Assembly (NCBI RefSeq): GCF_003863965.1
Contig: NZ_RRCN01000001.1
Location: forward strand, 4,980,304 to 5,044,303
Reading direction: 5' to 3'
Source: Paenibacillus oralis
Lineage (GTDB): Bacteria; Bacillota; Bacilli; Paenibacillales; Paenibacillaceae
Length of the DNA stretch: 64,000 nucleotides
In this document: one piece after another, positions 1-7,114 of the stretch
Position numbering within the stretch: position 1 is the first letter of the stretch
Layout of the letters: every line of letters begins with the position of its first letter
The notes under the pieces: generated by a model
Told to the model about the DNA's origin: nothing
What the model saw: only the letters and a program-made list of their open reading frames with translations
Databases searched by the model: none
Made by a program: the position numbers and the translations under genes

Positions 1-1
1 C

Positions 2-289
2 TTGCTTCCCGGCGTCTTGGGCAACGAGACGAGCGCGGTGACGGATTCGTTCAGCACCGGACTGCTGGAATATCCGCATTACACGCGCCCGGCCGATTTT
101 CGCGGGTGGAAGGTGCCCGACATTCTGCTTAGCGGACATCATGCCAATATTGAGGACTGGCGGCGAAAAGAAGCGCTTCGGCGCACCCTTTTGCGCCGCC
201 CGGACCTGCTTGAGAAGCTGGAACTGTCGCCTCAGGATTTGAAATGGCTGGAGCAAATGAAAACTCATCCTCCGGAAATTAAGGATTGA
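2..289 (+). CDS. trmD: tRNA (guanine-N1)-methyltransferase, C-terminal part (5' truncated by window)
   Basis: This is the last 95 codons of TrmD, the SPOUT-family enzyme that makes m1G37 in tRNAs using S-adenosylmethionine. The visible part begins with [11 protein letters not shown], the conserved segment after the trefoil-knot SAM site, and continues through the YPHYTRP and [18 protein letters not shown] signatures of the C-terminal tRNA-binding domain. The gene starts upstream of base 1, so its beginning cannot be judged. Its stop overlaps the end of the opposite-strand deacetylase by 11 bp. In most Bacillales rplS follows directly; here rplS lies 2.4 kb away. Family assignment is secure. 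Confidence 0.95.
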   Translation: MLPGVLGNETSAVTDSFSTGLLEYPHYTRPADFRGWKVPDILLSGHHANIEDWRRKEALRRTLLRRPDLLEKLELSPQDLKWLEQMKTHPPEIKD

Positions 290-1190
290 GCAATTTCTCC
301 ATGTCTGTGTCCGATGTGACCGTTAATCTATTCAGGGTCATCAACCGATCCCCGGGTTTTACGAAGCCCTGGTGGACGGTGAAGGCCATTCGGTAACCGT
401 TTTCCTGGAGATAGTAAATCATTTGCCGGGTCTTCTCTCCAAATGGGTAGGCGAAGTAAGGAGAGTCGACCACTTTTTCTTTCATCATGGCAATATCCTT
501 TTCCACTAACGAGGGGTCTTGTCCCGCAGCTTTCATTACCCCGCATTTCTCAAAGCCTTTGCGATGCAGATCGTAAGTATGGCTGTGAAACTCGAACACA
601 TCGCCCGCAGACTCCATTTCTTCCTTCGATAAATACGTTTTTTTTGCGGGATCAAAGGCTTGAGTCTGCTCTTCCAATTTACTGCCAATCACAAAAATGG
701 CTGCCTTATATCCGTATTTTTTGAGGATCGGGTAGGCGTATATATAGTTGTTTTGATATCCATCATCAAACGTAATGACGACGCTTTTGGCCGGGAGGGA
801 GATCTGCCCCCTGACGTATTGTTCCAGTTCGCTTAGCGAAGCCGTATAGTACCCCTGGTCATGTAGATAATCGATATCTTGCTCGAAGGCCTCCAAATTG
901 ATGACGGATTCGTTGCCCGGATACTTATTGTATTTCTTCGGCGTGATGTAATGATACATAAGTACGGGAACTTGCTCGGCAGTACCGGGTGCGACGGTAA
1001 AGCCTTCGGGCAGCTTAGGGTTTACTTCATGCTTTTTATGGGTCCAAGCGAACATCGTATTTTTGACCATGCCCCATGAGGTGCAAGCCTTACGTGATAA
1101 TACGGTGTTCGGATGGGTCACCGCCACCGCATAGATCAGCACCAGAATGGCCAGCGAGAATAATGCATACTGCGAGATTCTTTTTCTCAT
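279..1190 (-). CDS. membrane-anchored polysaccharide deacetylase (NodB domain, PgaB/IcaB-like)
   Basis: A 303-residue carbohydrate esterase family 4 protein. Residues 8-25 form one hydrophobic segment after MRKR, a signal anchor, so the catalytic domain should lie outside the membrane. NodB landmarks are VPVLMYHYI (about 75-82), TFDDGY with D142/D143, and SHTYDLH with H204 and H209 as likely metal ligands, then AYPFGEKT near residue 250. The SHTxxLH form resembles PgaB/IcaB poly-N-acetylglucosamine deacetylases more than peptidoglycan deacetylases; the actual substrate is unknown. It is transcribed against its neighbours and wedged between trmD and rplS, so it is an insertion in an otherwise conserved ribosomal neighbourhood. 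Confidence 0.88.
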   Translation of the reverse strand: MRKRISQYALFSLAILVLIYAVAVTHPNTVLSRKACTSWGMVKNTMFAWTHKKHEVNPKLPEGFTVAPGTAEQVPVLMYHYITPKKYNKYPGNESVINLEAFEQDIDYLHDQGYYTASLSELEQYVRGQISLPAKSVVITFDDGYQNNYIYAYPILKKYGYKAAIFVIGSKLEEQTQAFDPAKKTYLSKEEMESAGDVFEFHSHTYDLHRKGFEKCGVMKAAGQDPSLVEKDIAMMKEKVVDSPYFAYPFGEKTRQMIYYLQENGYRMAFTVHQGFVKPGDRLMTLNRLTVTSDTDMEKLLNP

Positions 1191-1367
1191 TCCTTGATAA
1201 AACTCCTATCCTCTCTAATTGTCTAACATATCTATTTTATATAGTCTTGAAAAAAATGGGTTACGATTTGTTCGTAATTTGGATTGAAATGGAGTTGATC
1301 GGTGGTTAACGCACGTTTATGCGTTATTTTATTGGGAAAATTTTGCGCAGTTATGCGCGTCTAACTC

Positions 1368-1397
1368 TTGCAAGGGTACTCGTCTATAGCGTATAAT
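1368..1397 (+). promoter_or_regulatory. candidate sigma-A promoter upstream of tRNA-Pro
   Basis: TTGCAA (1368-1373) and TATAAT (1392-1397) are separated by 18 bp. Transcription would begin near 1404, about 60 nt before the tRNA. A second, weaker candidate is TTGAAC (1422-1427) with GATACA (1445-1450), spacer 17, which would start only a few bases before the tRNA. Read from sequence; activity is inferred. Confidence 0.5.
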
Positions 1398-1464
1398 AAC
1401 ATATGTCGCTATTGACAAGTGTTGAACCAACGTAAGGAAACGTTGATACAATGCTTAGTATCAT

Positions 1465-1538
1465 CGGGGTATGGCGCAGTCAGGTAGCGCGCACCCTTGG
1501 GGTGGGTGAGGCCGTGGGTTCGAATCCCGCTACTCCGA
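1465..1538 (+). tRNA. tRNA-Pro (anticodon GGG)
   Basis: A 74-nt cloverleaf. The acceptor stem is CGGGGTA paired with TACTCCG, with A as discriminator. The anticodon arm is CACCC-TTGGGGT-GGGTG, giving anticodon GGG, which reads the proline codons CCC and CCU. The T arm is the typical GTGGGTTCGAATCCCGC. CCA is not encoded and must be added by the CCA enzyme. It stands alone, not in a tRNA cluster. Just downstream is an AT-rich stretch of gene remnants, and tRNA genes are common integration sites, but no repeat of the tRNA 3' end was found. Confidence 0.95.
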
Positions 1539-1796
1539 TTTAAACTAATAATATCAGGGGTTTTCACTGCTTTCTGATGAACAAAATAGAATGCGGTCAA
1601 TAGCAGAAACGGTTTTGCAAAAATGGACTACACCCAACAGATTGACATCTGTTAAAGGGGGGTTCTTTTTTGTTTGATTTCGAGAACTGCCAACGGGGGT
1701 GGTAATTGGCCCGCCAACTAACCGATTAGATAAAGGCAAAAAGGAAAAATCGAATGTTCTAATTCGTTTCAACTAATAGTTCCTCTTGAGCACTAA

Positions 1797-2093
1797 CTGC
1801 ATTTTTTACTAATTCTGTATAAATCTGATGATAGTTCAACTTCCAGTTCAATAGGTTCAGCATTACATTATGTTGGAATTGCTTTTATAGGATTAGGTTT
1901 ACTAGTGGGAGTATTTGTAATCACCTTATTGAAAGACCCGGATTCAAGTTCTTATTTTTCTGATCCTCATCCATTAAGATGGTTATATGGCATTGGAATA
2001 ATTATTTCCACATCGATAAGCGGGCTTTTATTTATGGGGTTTTCTGAAGTGATCAAATTATTAATCAGTATTAGGGACAATACTAAAAGTTAA
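1797..2093 (+). pseudogene. C-terminal remnant of a small two-helix membrane protein
   Basis: The frame is open from 1797 to the TAA at 2091-2093, but its only plausible start is a GTG at 1905 inside a hydrophobic helix. Translation from 1797 gives a Ser-rich stretch, a first helix (YVGIAFIGLGLLVGVFVITLL), a polar loop and a second helix ending FMGFSEVIKLLISI. That ending resembles small Firmicutes membrane proteins of unknown function with an F-x-G-F-(A/S)-E-x-I-K-L-L tail. The N-terminal part with a start codon appears lost. It may be a live short gene starting at 1905, which seems less likely. Confidence 0.4.
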
Positions 2094-2109
2094 TCTCTCG
2101 AAAAGTGAT

Positions 2110-2280
2110 TTGGCGGATCATAGCAGGTATTGGCCGGAATCACCTGCTTACATTAATTACATGACAGCAAGTTTTGATTTAGATAAGATTGATTGCAGTA
2201 AAAATGCAGAATTTGTTTATATGTATGCTGGCAAAGAATTATCAGTAACATATGAAGTTGATTTTTCAAAAATTAAATAA
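2110..2280 (+). pseudogene. unrecognised short open frame, possible remnant
   Basis: A 56-codon open stretch beginning at a TTG and ending at TAA 2278-2280, directly before a good terminator. The translation (LADHSRYWPESPAYINYM and onward, ending EVDFSKIK) has balanced, protein-like composition but matches no family I recognise. No clear ribosome binding site precedes the TTG. The terminator immediately after it supports a once-expressed gene. Function unknown. Confidence 0.3.
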
Positions 2281-2292
2281 TTCTATTTGATT

Positions 2293-2315
2293 GACCCTTC
2301 AGAGGGTCTTTTTTT
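2293..2315 (+). terminator. rho-independent terminator
   Basis: GACCCT-TCAG-AGGGTC forms a 6-bp stem with a 4-nt loop (2293-2308), followed by a run of eight T. It ends the open frame finishing at 2280. Confidence 0.8.
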
Positions 2316-2611
2316 ATAAAGATTTCTATATAAAAGAGTTGATTAAATGATAAGCCTAGAACGCTTAAAACTTGAAATAGCGGATTTGGATAAAAAGTTT
2401 ACTGAAAATGAATAAATCCTTCATCGGCTGTTTATATTTACATTGAACATTATCCTTAAAAATTCATGAACACTTTACACTTCATACTAACCCCTTATAA
2501 CTTTAATTAGTGAAATGAAAAGTTAGCGGTCGCGTCCGGGCATGCGCCGAAAATTAGATTTTCCTTGCTATGCCTATGGAATTATGATAAAATTCTCCTT
2601 GTTGTGAATTC

Positions 2612-2671
2612 GGTGGTCCGCTGCGGATGATGATGGAGAACATGGGGTTCTCCGGAAGAGGCATGAACACC
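2612..2671 (+). promoter_or_regulatory. candidate L19 (rplS) autoregulatory leader RNA
   Basis: A structured leader directly before rplS. Outer GGTG (2612-2615) can pair with CACC (2668-2671). Inside are a short TCCG/CGGA hairpin and a strong GGAGAAC/GTTCTCC hairpin. The rplS ribosome binding site follows about 10 nt later. Layout and position fit the Bacillales L19 leader, bound by free L19 to repress its own synthesis. This is a structural reading; a covariance search (RF00556) would decide. Confidence 0.55.
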
Positions 2672-2694
2672 TGAGTGGAAGGAGGGAGTCATAG

Positions 2695-3039
2695 ATGAAT
2701 ATCGTACAAGCGATTACGCAAGAACAACTTCGCAAAGATATTCCGAGCTTTCGTCCTGGTGACACTTTGAAAGTGTTCGTTAAGGTTATCGAGGGATCTC
2801 GTGAACGTGTCCAATTGTTCGAAGGTGTTGTTATCAAGCGTCGCGGCGGCGGAATCAGCGAAACTTTTACGGTTCGTAAAATTTCCAACGGTGTAGGCGT
2901 GGAAAGAACTTTCCCGCTTCATTCCCCGAAAATCGATAAAATCGAAGTGGCTCGCCGTGGTAAAGTGCGTCGTGCGAAGTTGTACTATCTTCGTGCATTG
3001 CGCGGTAAAGCAGCGAGAATTAAAGAAGTGCGTCGTTAA
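2695..3039 (+). CDS. rplS: 50S ribosomal protein L19
   Basis: 114 residues, the usual L19 length, a basic protein at the 30S-50S interface. Recognisable signatures are [50 protein letters not shown] and the Arg-rich tail [19 protein letters not shown]. The ATG at 2695 follows GGAAGGAGGGAGTC at ideal spacing. A candidate L19 leader lies upstream and an intrinsic terminator downstream, so it is probably a single-gene transcript here, unlike the rpsP-rimM-trmD-rplS operon of relatives. Confidence 0.98.
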   Translation: MNIVQAITQEQLRKDIPSFRPGDTLKVFVKVIEGSRERVQLFEGVVIKRRGGGISETFTVRKISNGVGVERTFPLHSPKIDKIEVARRGKVRRAKLYYLRALRGKAARIKEVRR

Positions 3040-3055
3040 TTTTTTAACGAACAGG

Positions 3056-3081
3056 GGGCTTGTATCCATTCAAGCCCTTTT
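3056..3081 (+). terminator. intrinsic terminator after rplS
   Basis: GGGCTTG (3056-3062) pairs with CAAGCCC (3071-3077) across an 8-nt loop, followed by TTTT. The U-tract is short, so some read-through into lepB is possible. Confidence 0.65.
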
Positions 3082-3141
3082 GCTGTTTTTAACGGAGGAA
3101 TTTCCGTTTACATATTCCAATACAAAGTGAGGTCGCGATCC

Positions 3142-3813
3142 TTGGAGAAGCATGAGCAACCAAACCATCCGGACGATCGGGAAGTGCCAGGGCAACTGAA
3201 TGATCACGATTCAAGCCCGCAGGAAACGGCTTCTGCCCCTACTTCGGGCAAAAAACAATCGAGCGAGGCCATGGAGTGGCTTAAGGCGATCGTGATCGCC
3301 GTCGTGCTCGTTCTTGTGATTCGTTGGCTTTTCTTTGCACCGTTTATTGTGGATGGCCCGTCGATGCAACCTAATTTTCATACGGGCGAAAGAATTATTG
3401 TAAACAAAATCATTTACGATATCCGTCAGCCGAAGCACGGGGAAGTCATCGTGTTCCATGTCCCGACCGAAGGGCGCGACTTCATCAAACGGGTGATCGG
3501 CGTTCCCGGGGACACGGTGAAGGTCGAAGGTGATACCATCACGGTCAACGGTCAGGTTGTGGATGAGACGTACATCAAAGAAGCCGTGAATGCGAAACAT
3601 AAAAACAATGAGCTTTATAATACGGAAGCGGACTTTCCGAATGAGCGGGTTTCCGATGGAACCGTGCCTGAAGGATATGTTTTTGTGCTTGGCGATAACC
3701 GTTCCAACAGCACGGACAGCCGGAGCATCGGTTATGTGCCATTTGGCGACATCGTAGGGAGGGCAGATCTGGTGTTCTGGCCGCTTCAGGAGCTCCATTT
3801 CATTAAACATTAA
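3142..3813 (+). CDS. lepB: type I signal peptidase
   Basis: S26 serine peptidase that removes signal peptides from secreted preproteins at the outer membrane face. A hydrophilic, Asp/Glu/Ser-rich N-terminus of about 44 residues precedes one transmembrane helix (about 48-66). Catalytic Ser is S74 in DGPSMQP and the general base is K116 in GRDFIKRVIGVPGD; the GDNRSNSTDSR box is near the end. I chose TTG 3142 because GAGGT sits 8 nt upstream; GTG 3127 is in frame but has no site at useful distance. Bacillales carry several paralogues (SipS/T/U/V), so the symbol is generic. It lies 46 bp before rbgA, probably cotranscribed. Confidence 0.95.
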   Translation: MEKHEQPNHPDDREVPGQLNDHDSSPQETASAPTSGKKQSSEAMEWLKAIVIAVVLVLVIRWLFFAPFIVDGPSMQPNFHTGERIIVNKIIYDIRQPKHGEVIVFHVPTEGRDFIKRVIGVPGDTVKVEGDTITVNGQVVDETYIKEAVNAKHKNNELYNTEADFPNERVSDGTVPEGYVFVLGDNRSNSTDSRSIGYVPFGDIVGRADLVFWPLQELHFIKH

Positions 3814-3859
3814 AATCCGCGGCTAGAGGGCCATACTCGGAAGCTTGAGGTGAAGAAAC

Positions 3860-4726
3860 ATGACAATACAATGGTTTCCCGGGCATATGACCAGGGCCCG
3901 CCGGCAAATTCAGGAGAAGCTGAAGCTGATCGACGTGGTGATCGAACTGCTCGACGCCCGTCTTCCCTTATCGAGCCGGAACCCGATGATCGACGAGATT
4001 CTGCAGGGAAAACCGCGGCTGATCGTTTTAAATAAAGCGGATTTGGCCGATCCCGCGGTGACTAAGCAGTGGATCGCGTTTTTTAAGCAGGAGGGGCATA
4101 CCGCCGTTGAGGCGGATGCTTCCAGCGGCCGAGGAATCAAGGAGATTCCGCAGCTGGCCAAAGAGCTGCTCAAGGACAAAATTGAAAAACAGCTGGCCAA
4201 AGGCATCAATCCGCGTGCAGTGCGGGCCCTGATTGTCGGCATTCCCAACGTCGGCAAGTCGACGCTTATCAACCGGCTAGCCGGGAAGAGCATCGCGGCG
4301 ACCGGAGACCGTCCGGGCGTCACCAAAGGGCAGCAGTGGATCAAAGTCGGCACCGAAATGGAGCTGCTGGACACGCCGGGGATTTTATGGCCCAAATTCG
4401 AGGATCAAAACGTCGGTTACCGCCTTGCCGTAACGGGGGCGATCCGGGAAGAGATTTTGAATGCCGAGGATATCGCTTTTTTCGCGGTAAAATATTTGGT
4501 CAGATATTACTGGGAGCCGTTCAAAGCCAGATTCGAGCTTGAGCAGCCTCCCGGCGATTATGAAGACCCGGATGAAATCGTCGCCATTATGGAAGCGGTT
4601 GGCCGGAAACGTGGCTGTTTGCAAAGCGGCGGCCGGGTCGACCTTGAAAAAGCTTCAAAAATCCTGCTTCGCGAGCTGCGGGCTGGAAAAATGGGCCGAT
4701 ATTCGCTGGAGGATCCGAACGTATAA
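3860..4726 (+). CDS. rbgA: ribosome biogenesis GTPase RbgA (YlqF)
   Basis: Circularly permuted GTPase needed for late 50S subunit assembly (uL16 and neighbouring proteins). The motif order is characteristic: G4 NKAD (58-61) comes before G1 GIPNVGKST (127-135), then G3 DTPG (171-174). The N-terminus [17 protein letters not shown] is the family hallmark. The C-terminal RNA-binding domain includes [13 protein letters not shown]. The length, 288 residues, is normal. A strong terminator follows. In B. subtilis rnhB comes next; here 3.9 kb intervene. Confidence 0.97.
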   Translation: MTIQWFPGHMTRARRQIQEKLKLIDVVIELLDARLPLSSRNPMIDEILQGKPRLIVLNKADLADPAVTKQWIAFFKQEGHTAVEADASSGRGIKEIPQLAKELLKDKIEKQLAKGINPRAVRALIVGIPNVGKSTLINRLAGKSIAATGDRPGVTKGQQWIKVGTEMELLDTPGILWPKFEDQNVGYRLAVTGAIREEILNAEDIAFFAVKYLVRYYWEPFKARFELEQPPGDYEDPDEIVAIMEAVGRKRGCLQSGGRVDLEKASKILLRELRAGKMGRYSLEDPNV

Positions 4727-4769
4727 ACCCGAGCGGTAAGGACATATTGCGGCGGAAGAAACGTAATAA

Positions 4770-4809
4770 GCGCAAGTCCCGGACATTTGGTTCGGGGCTT
4801 GCGCTTTTT
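4770..4809 (+). terminator. strong rho-independent terminator after rbgA
   Basis: A 15-nt left arm beginning GCGCAAGTCCC (4770-4784) pairs with the right arm ending GGGGCTTGCGC (4790-4804), five-base loop, then TTTTT. It closes the lepB-rbgA unit. Confidence 0.9.
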
Positions 4810-5088
4810 AGTTTACTTATAACTCAACTTTCGCAGAGCGAAAATCAGCTTGAGTCCTTGAACTGAAGGTATTCAAAGAATTAAGATAGGCGGCTGGCAA
4901 AATAGAAAAACACCGCTTCGAATGGTAAAGCGAGAGTGACGAGCTTCTACTTTCAGACAGAAGAGGTGTCTTTCATTGTTATAGACCATTTAACGTATTG
5001 TTTTCTGGCTCAACCTTATAATCCTTGCTTGCCAGTCAAGCCGAAAACCGATCATGGCAAGAGACGCAGAAGGGCGTTGGAAGCTTGA

Positions 5089-5270
5089 GGACAGGGAAGA
5101 CCGGTGGGTTGTTGGGCGGCAGATCAACACTCACTGTCCGGACGCTTTGCACGATTATCCCGTTTGATCAGGTAGCAGAGAAACAGACAAGCTCGGGAGA
5201 AGAAAATATTTGGTGGAGAAGCAGATAGGTTCGAAATAATTTAGACGGGCTAAGGAGAAGGAATCAGGTT
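5089..5270 (+). repeat. left part of a dispersed palindromic repeat interrupted by an IS
   Basis: This stretch aligns through most of its length with 17609-17790, sharing for example GATCAACA, TTTGCACGATTATCCC, TTTGATCAGG and GGAGAAGCAGA blocks in the same order. It contains CTTTGCACGATTATCCC (5145-5161), whose exact reverse complement is at 6593-6609. The missing right part is found at 6568-6630, on the other side of the IS1595-like transposase. Confidence 0.75.
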
Positions 5271-5295
5271 TAGGGGAGGTGAAACAGACCGGACT

Positions 5296-5352
5296 AGAGA
5301 TCAAGACAAGAGAGCAAGACAGGAGATCAAGACAGGAGATCAAGGACAAGAC
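5296..5352 (+). repeat. short tandem repeat, unit about 15 bp
   Basis: Three to four imperfect copies of a unit like ACAGGAGATCAAG run head to tail. A related CAAGACACCAAGTCACCAAGAC pattern follows the right repeat half at 6635-6656, so such tracts seem to accompany this repeat family. Confidence 0.6.
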
Positions 5353-5519
5353 GTGAGGGAAACGAAAAGACCGTGATTTTGCTGTAGCCTGAACCCTTCC
5401 ATTTGCAGCAACGCCCACACCGTTCATGCTAACTCACACCAATCAAGTTGATCCGCATTAAGCTAACCCCTACCCATTAAGTTGATCTGCGTCAAACTCC
5501 CACCGTTCCAACGTCTCGA

Positions 5520-6422
5520 TCAGGCCGCAGCCGCAAGGGGCTGGTTCGGTTGGCGTGCAATCAGCCGGCGGTAAGGGATCGCCGGAATCGCCACACACAT
5601 GCGCAGTAACTTCTGCCGCATGGTTTCTTCCGCTCCGGGCCGGCGCAGCGAGCGGCGTACGGTGTACTCGTTTAGGTACGCCTGCAGATGCTTCAATCCC
5701 AAGGCTATATACGTACTCTTCAGCGATTCCCACGCCTCTCTCACCACTTTCCGCAAGGGCGCATACAGCCGATAGGCTAGAGGGAACGACTGTACCGCCG
5801 ATGTACGGACATCCACATGCTTGTTGATGAACGCGGCGAGTTCGTGACGGTTTGCCCTTTGTCCATCTCCTCTCTTATGCGGTACCAGCCGGATTTTGAC
5901 CTGCTCCGGCTCGTCCGACTCCGTGACCGTGCATCCCGCTACGACCGCCGAGGCATACGGATGCGAAAACTGAAGCCGGGACGGATTACGCCCGTACAGA
6001 TCGCTGTTCACCTTCACGTCTCCGCGGAGCAACTCTCGGGCATCGAACTCTCCCACGGCATGGCGTATTTTGTGCAGCATCAACCAGGCGGTTTTGTAGG
6101 TGACCCGGATCACCTTGCTCAGCCGCATCGCCGAGATGCCGTCCTCAAGCAAGAACAACTCCAGCGCCTTGAACCACTTGAGCAGGGGCAAATGCGTTCC
6201 TTCAAAAATCGTGCCGACCAAAGCCGACGTTTGATGCTTGCACTTTCCGCACTCGAACAAGGGGATATGCCGGGAAGTCAGACGGCTGCACTGAGTGTGA
6301 GCGCAGCGCGGGCAGACGAAGCCGCTTGGCCACTTCATCGCGATCAGCGCCTCCATGCAGGCCTGCTCGCTGTTAAAACGGCTGGTGAATGGTTGAAGTT
6401 CCGTTCCCGCATTGATGTCCAT
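5520..6422 (-). CDS. IS1595-family transposase-like protein
   Basis: 300 residues. The N-terminal zinc ribbon is clear: CPRC (37-40), C45, CGKC (58-61), then KHQTSALVGTIFEGTHLPLLKWF, the standard IS1595 signature. A GISAMRLSKVIRVTYKTAWLML helix-turn-helix-like stretch follows, and the C-terminus has the KHLQAYLNEYTVR motif. Where the usual VEVDETYxGG occurs, this protein has VKVNSDLYGR (137-145), and no clear second catalytic Asp is visible, so DDE activity is uncertain. ATG 6422 is preferred; an in-frame TTG at 6443 would add seven residues. A sigma-A promoter lies at 6474-6502. Confidence 0.85.
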   Translation of the reverse strand: MDINAGTELQPFTSRFNSEQACMEALIAMKWPSGFVCPRCAHTQCSRLTSRHIPLFECGKCKHQTSALVGTIFEGTHLPLLKWFKALELFLLEDGISAMRLSKVIRVTYKTAWLMLHKIRHAVGEFDARELLRGDVKVNSDLYGRNPSRLQFSHPYASAVVAGCTVTESDEPEQVKIRLVPHKRGDGQRANRHELAAFINKHVDVRTSAVQSFPLAYRLYAPLRKVVREAWESLKSTYIALGLKHLQAYLNEYTVRRSLRRPGAEETMRQKLLRMCVAIPAIPYRRLIARQPNQPLAAAA

Positions 6423-6473
6423 GTTCGCTCGCCCCCGAATCAAAAATTTACGAACTCATGTTCCATTTATTTC

Positions 6474-6502
6474 ATTATACCAAACGTACGTTCTCTTTTC
6501 AA
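6474..6502 (-). promoter_or_regulatory. sigma-A promoter of the IS transposase with an internal palindrome
   Basis: On the minus strand TTGAAA (-35) and TATAAT (-10) are separated by exactly 17 bp. The spacer contains the perfect palindrome AACGTACGTT (plus-strand 6483-6492). A repressor binding there would block the promoter; no such protein is identified. Confidence 0.7.
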
Positions 6503-6567
6503 GCCGAACATTTCACCTGAATCGTCTCATTTTTTTCTTCTCACTTTTTTTGAACCCTTGCTCAAGC

Positions 6568-6630
6568 CCCAACCCCTGCTCCCTTAACGAAAGGGATAAT
6601 CGTGCAAAGGCTGCAGGCAGGGACACTAAG
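6568..6630 (+). repeat. right part of the interrupted dispersed repeat
   Basis: Aligns with 17786-17842: a C-rich run, AACGAAAGG, ATAATCGTGCAAAG and GCAGG(G)GACAC in the same order. GGGATAATCGTGCAAAG (6593-6609) is the exact reverse complement of 5145-5161, making a 17-bp inverted repeat around the IS. Confidence 0.75.
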
Positions 6631-7011
6631 ACATCAAGACACCAAGTCACCAAGACATGAACCCTTTAGACAGCACCTCACCTGCCGTCGATTTGTGACA
6701 CTGCTCGAAACGGCTACGGTGCAAAAGGGAGATGCGCTGACCTCGGCGGATCGTGACGCCCTCTTCATCGTTGATGCTTCCATGCTTCCATGTTTAAGCG
6801 GAATCGCAGCAAAGCGGTCGAGTTGCTTGCCCGATTTAGAGATCATGCCACCGGTACGTTTTACAAGGGATCTCATATGCTCTTAAACGACGAAGCAGCC
6901 CAAAAAGCCGGGAAGACACGGTCCGCCTCTGATTCAGCGTCAACTCCGGCAACGGATTGCTGCTTTACCCAGCTAAATCAAGACTTGTCTGCCGATTTTT
7001 TGCTGCGAAAG
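6631..7011. other. intergenic stretch without a recognisable gene
   Basis: Open frames exist here (for example from 6790) but none has a ribosome binding site, a recognisable domain or a convincing end. A small CAAGACACCAAG-type tandem lies at 6635-6656 and a GCTTCCAT doublet near 6775-6791. I see no RNA gene. Confidence 0.5.
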
Positions 7012-7040
7012 TTGAGTTATAATTATAAATTATCTATAAT
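7012..7040 (+). promoter_or_regulatory. sigma-A promoter for the amidohydrolase
   Basis: TTGAGT (7012-7017) and a perfect TATAAT (7035-7040) are separated by 17 bp of AT-rich DNA. The predicted start near 7047 leaves a 68-nt leader before the TTG start codon at 7115. Confidence 0.7.
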
Positions 7041-7114
7041 TGACATAAGGGGTGGTATATTTTACCAAAAACATCAGCTTGTACATCCAATTAAAGCCAA
7101 AGGAGATGGGAAGA

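Larger units (their letters stand above)
1539..2611. other. AT-rich intergenic region with gene remnants
   Basis: About 1.07 kb between tRNA-Pro and the rplS leader, clearly more AT-rich than its surroundings. It contains the C-terminal remnant of a small membrane protein, a second open stretch without a good start, a convincing terminator and a 22-codon mini-ORF (2347-2415, MISLERLKLEIADLDKKF and onward). Nothing in 1539-1796 reads as a gene. The composition and the open frames lacking starts suggest decayed, horizontally acquired DNA. Confidence 0.6.
5271..6567 (-). mobile_element. IS1595-like insertion element (boundaries approximate)
   Basis: About 1.3 kb lies between the two halves of a repeat that is continuous at 17609-17842, so this block is best read as an insertion into that repeat. 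It carries one transposase-like gene with its own promoter. I could not identify terminal inverted repeats or a target-site duplication by eye; the ends are set only by where homology to the intact repeat stops. A short tandem repeat (5296-5352) and two imperfect copies of an AAGTTGATC motif (near 5445 and 5478) lie on its left side. Confidence 0.6.

Noticed and set aside
1409-1600. Minus-strand frame reading SGIRTHGLTHPKGARYLTAPYP
   Set aside because: This is the translated antisense of the tRNA-Pro gene, a well-known false protein.
2574-3069. Minus-strand frames over rplS
   Set aside because: Antisense to the ribosomal protein L19 gene, which has a perfect family match.
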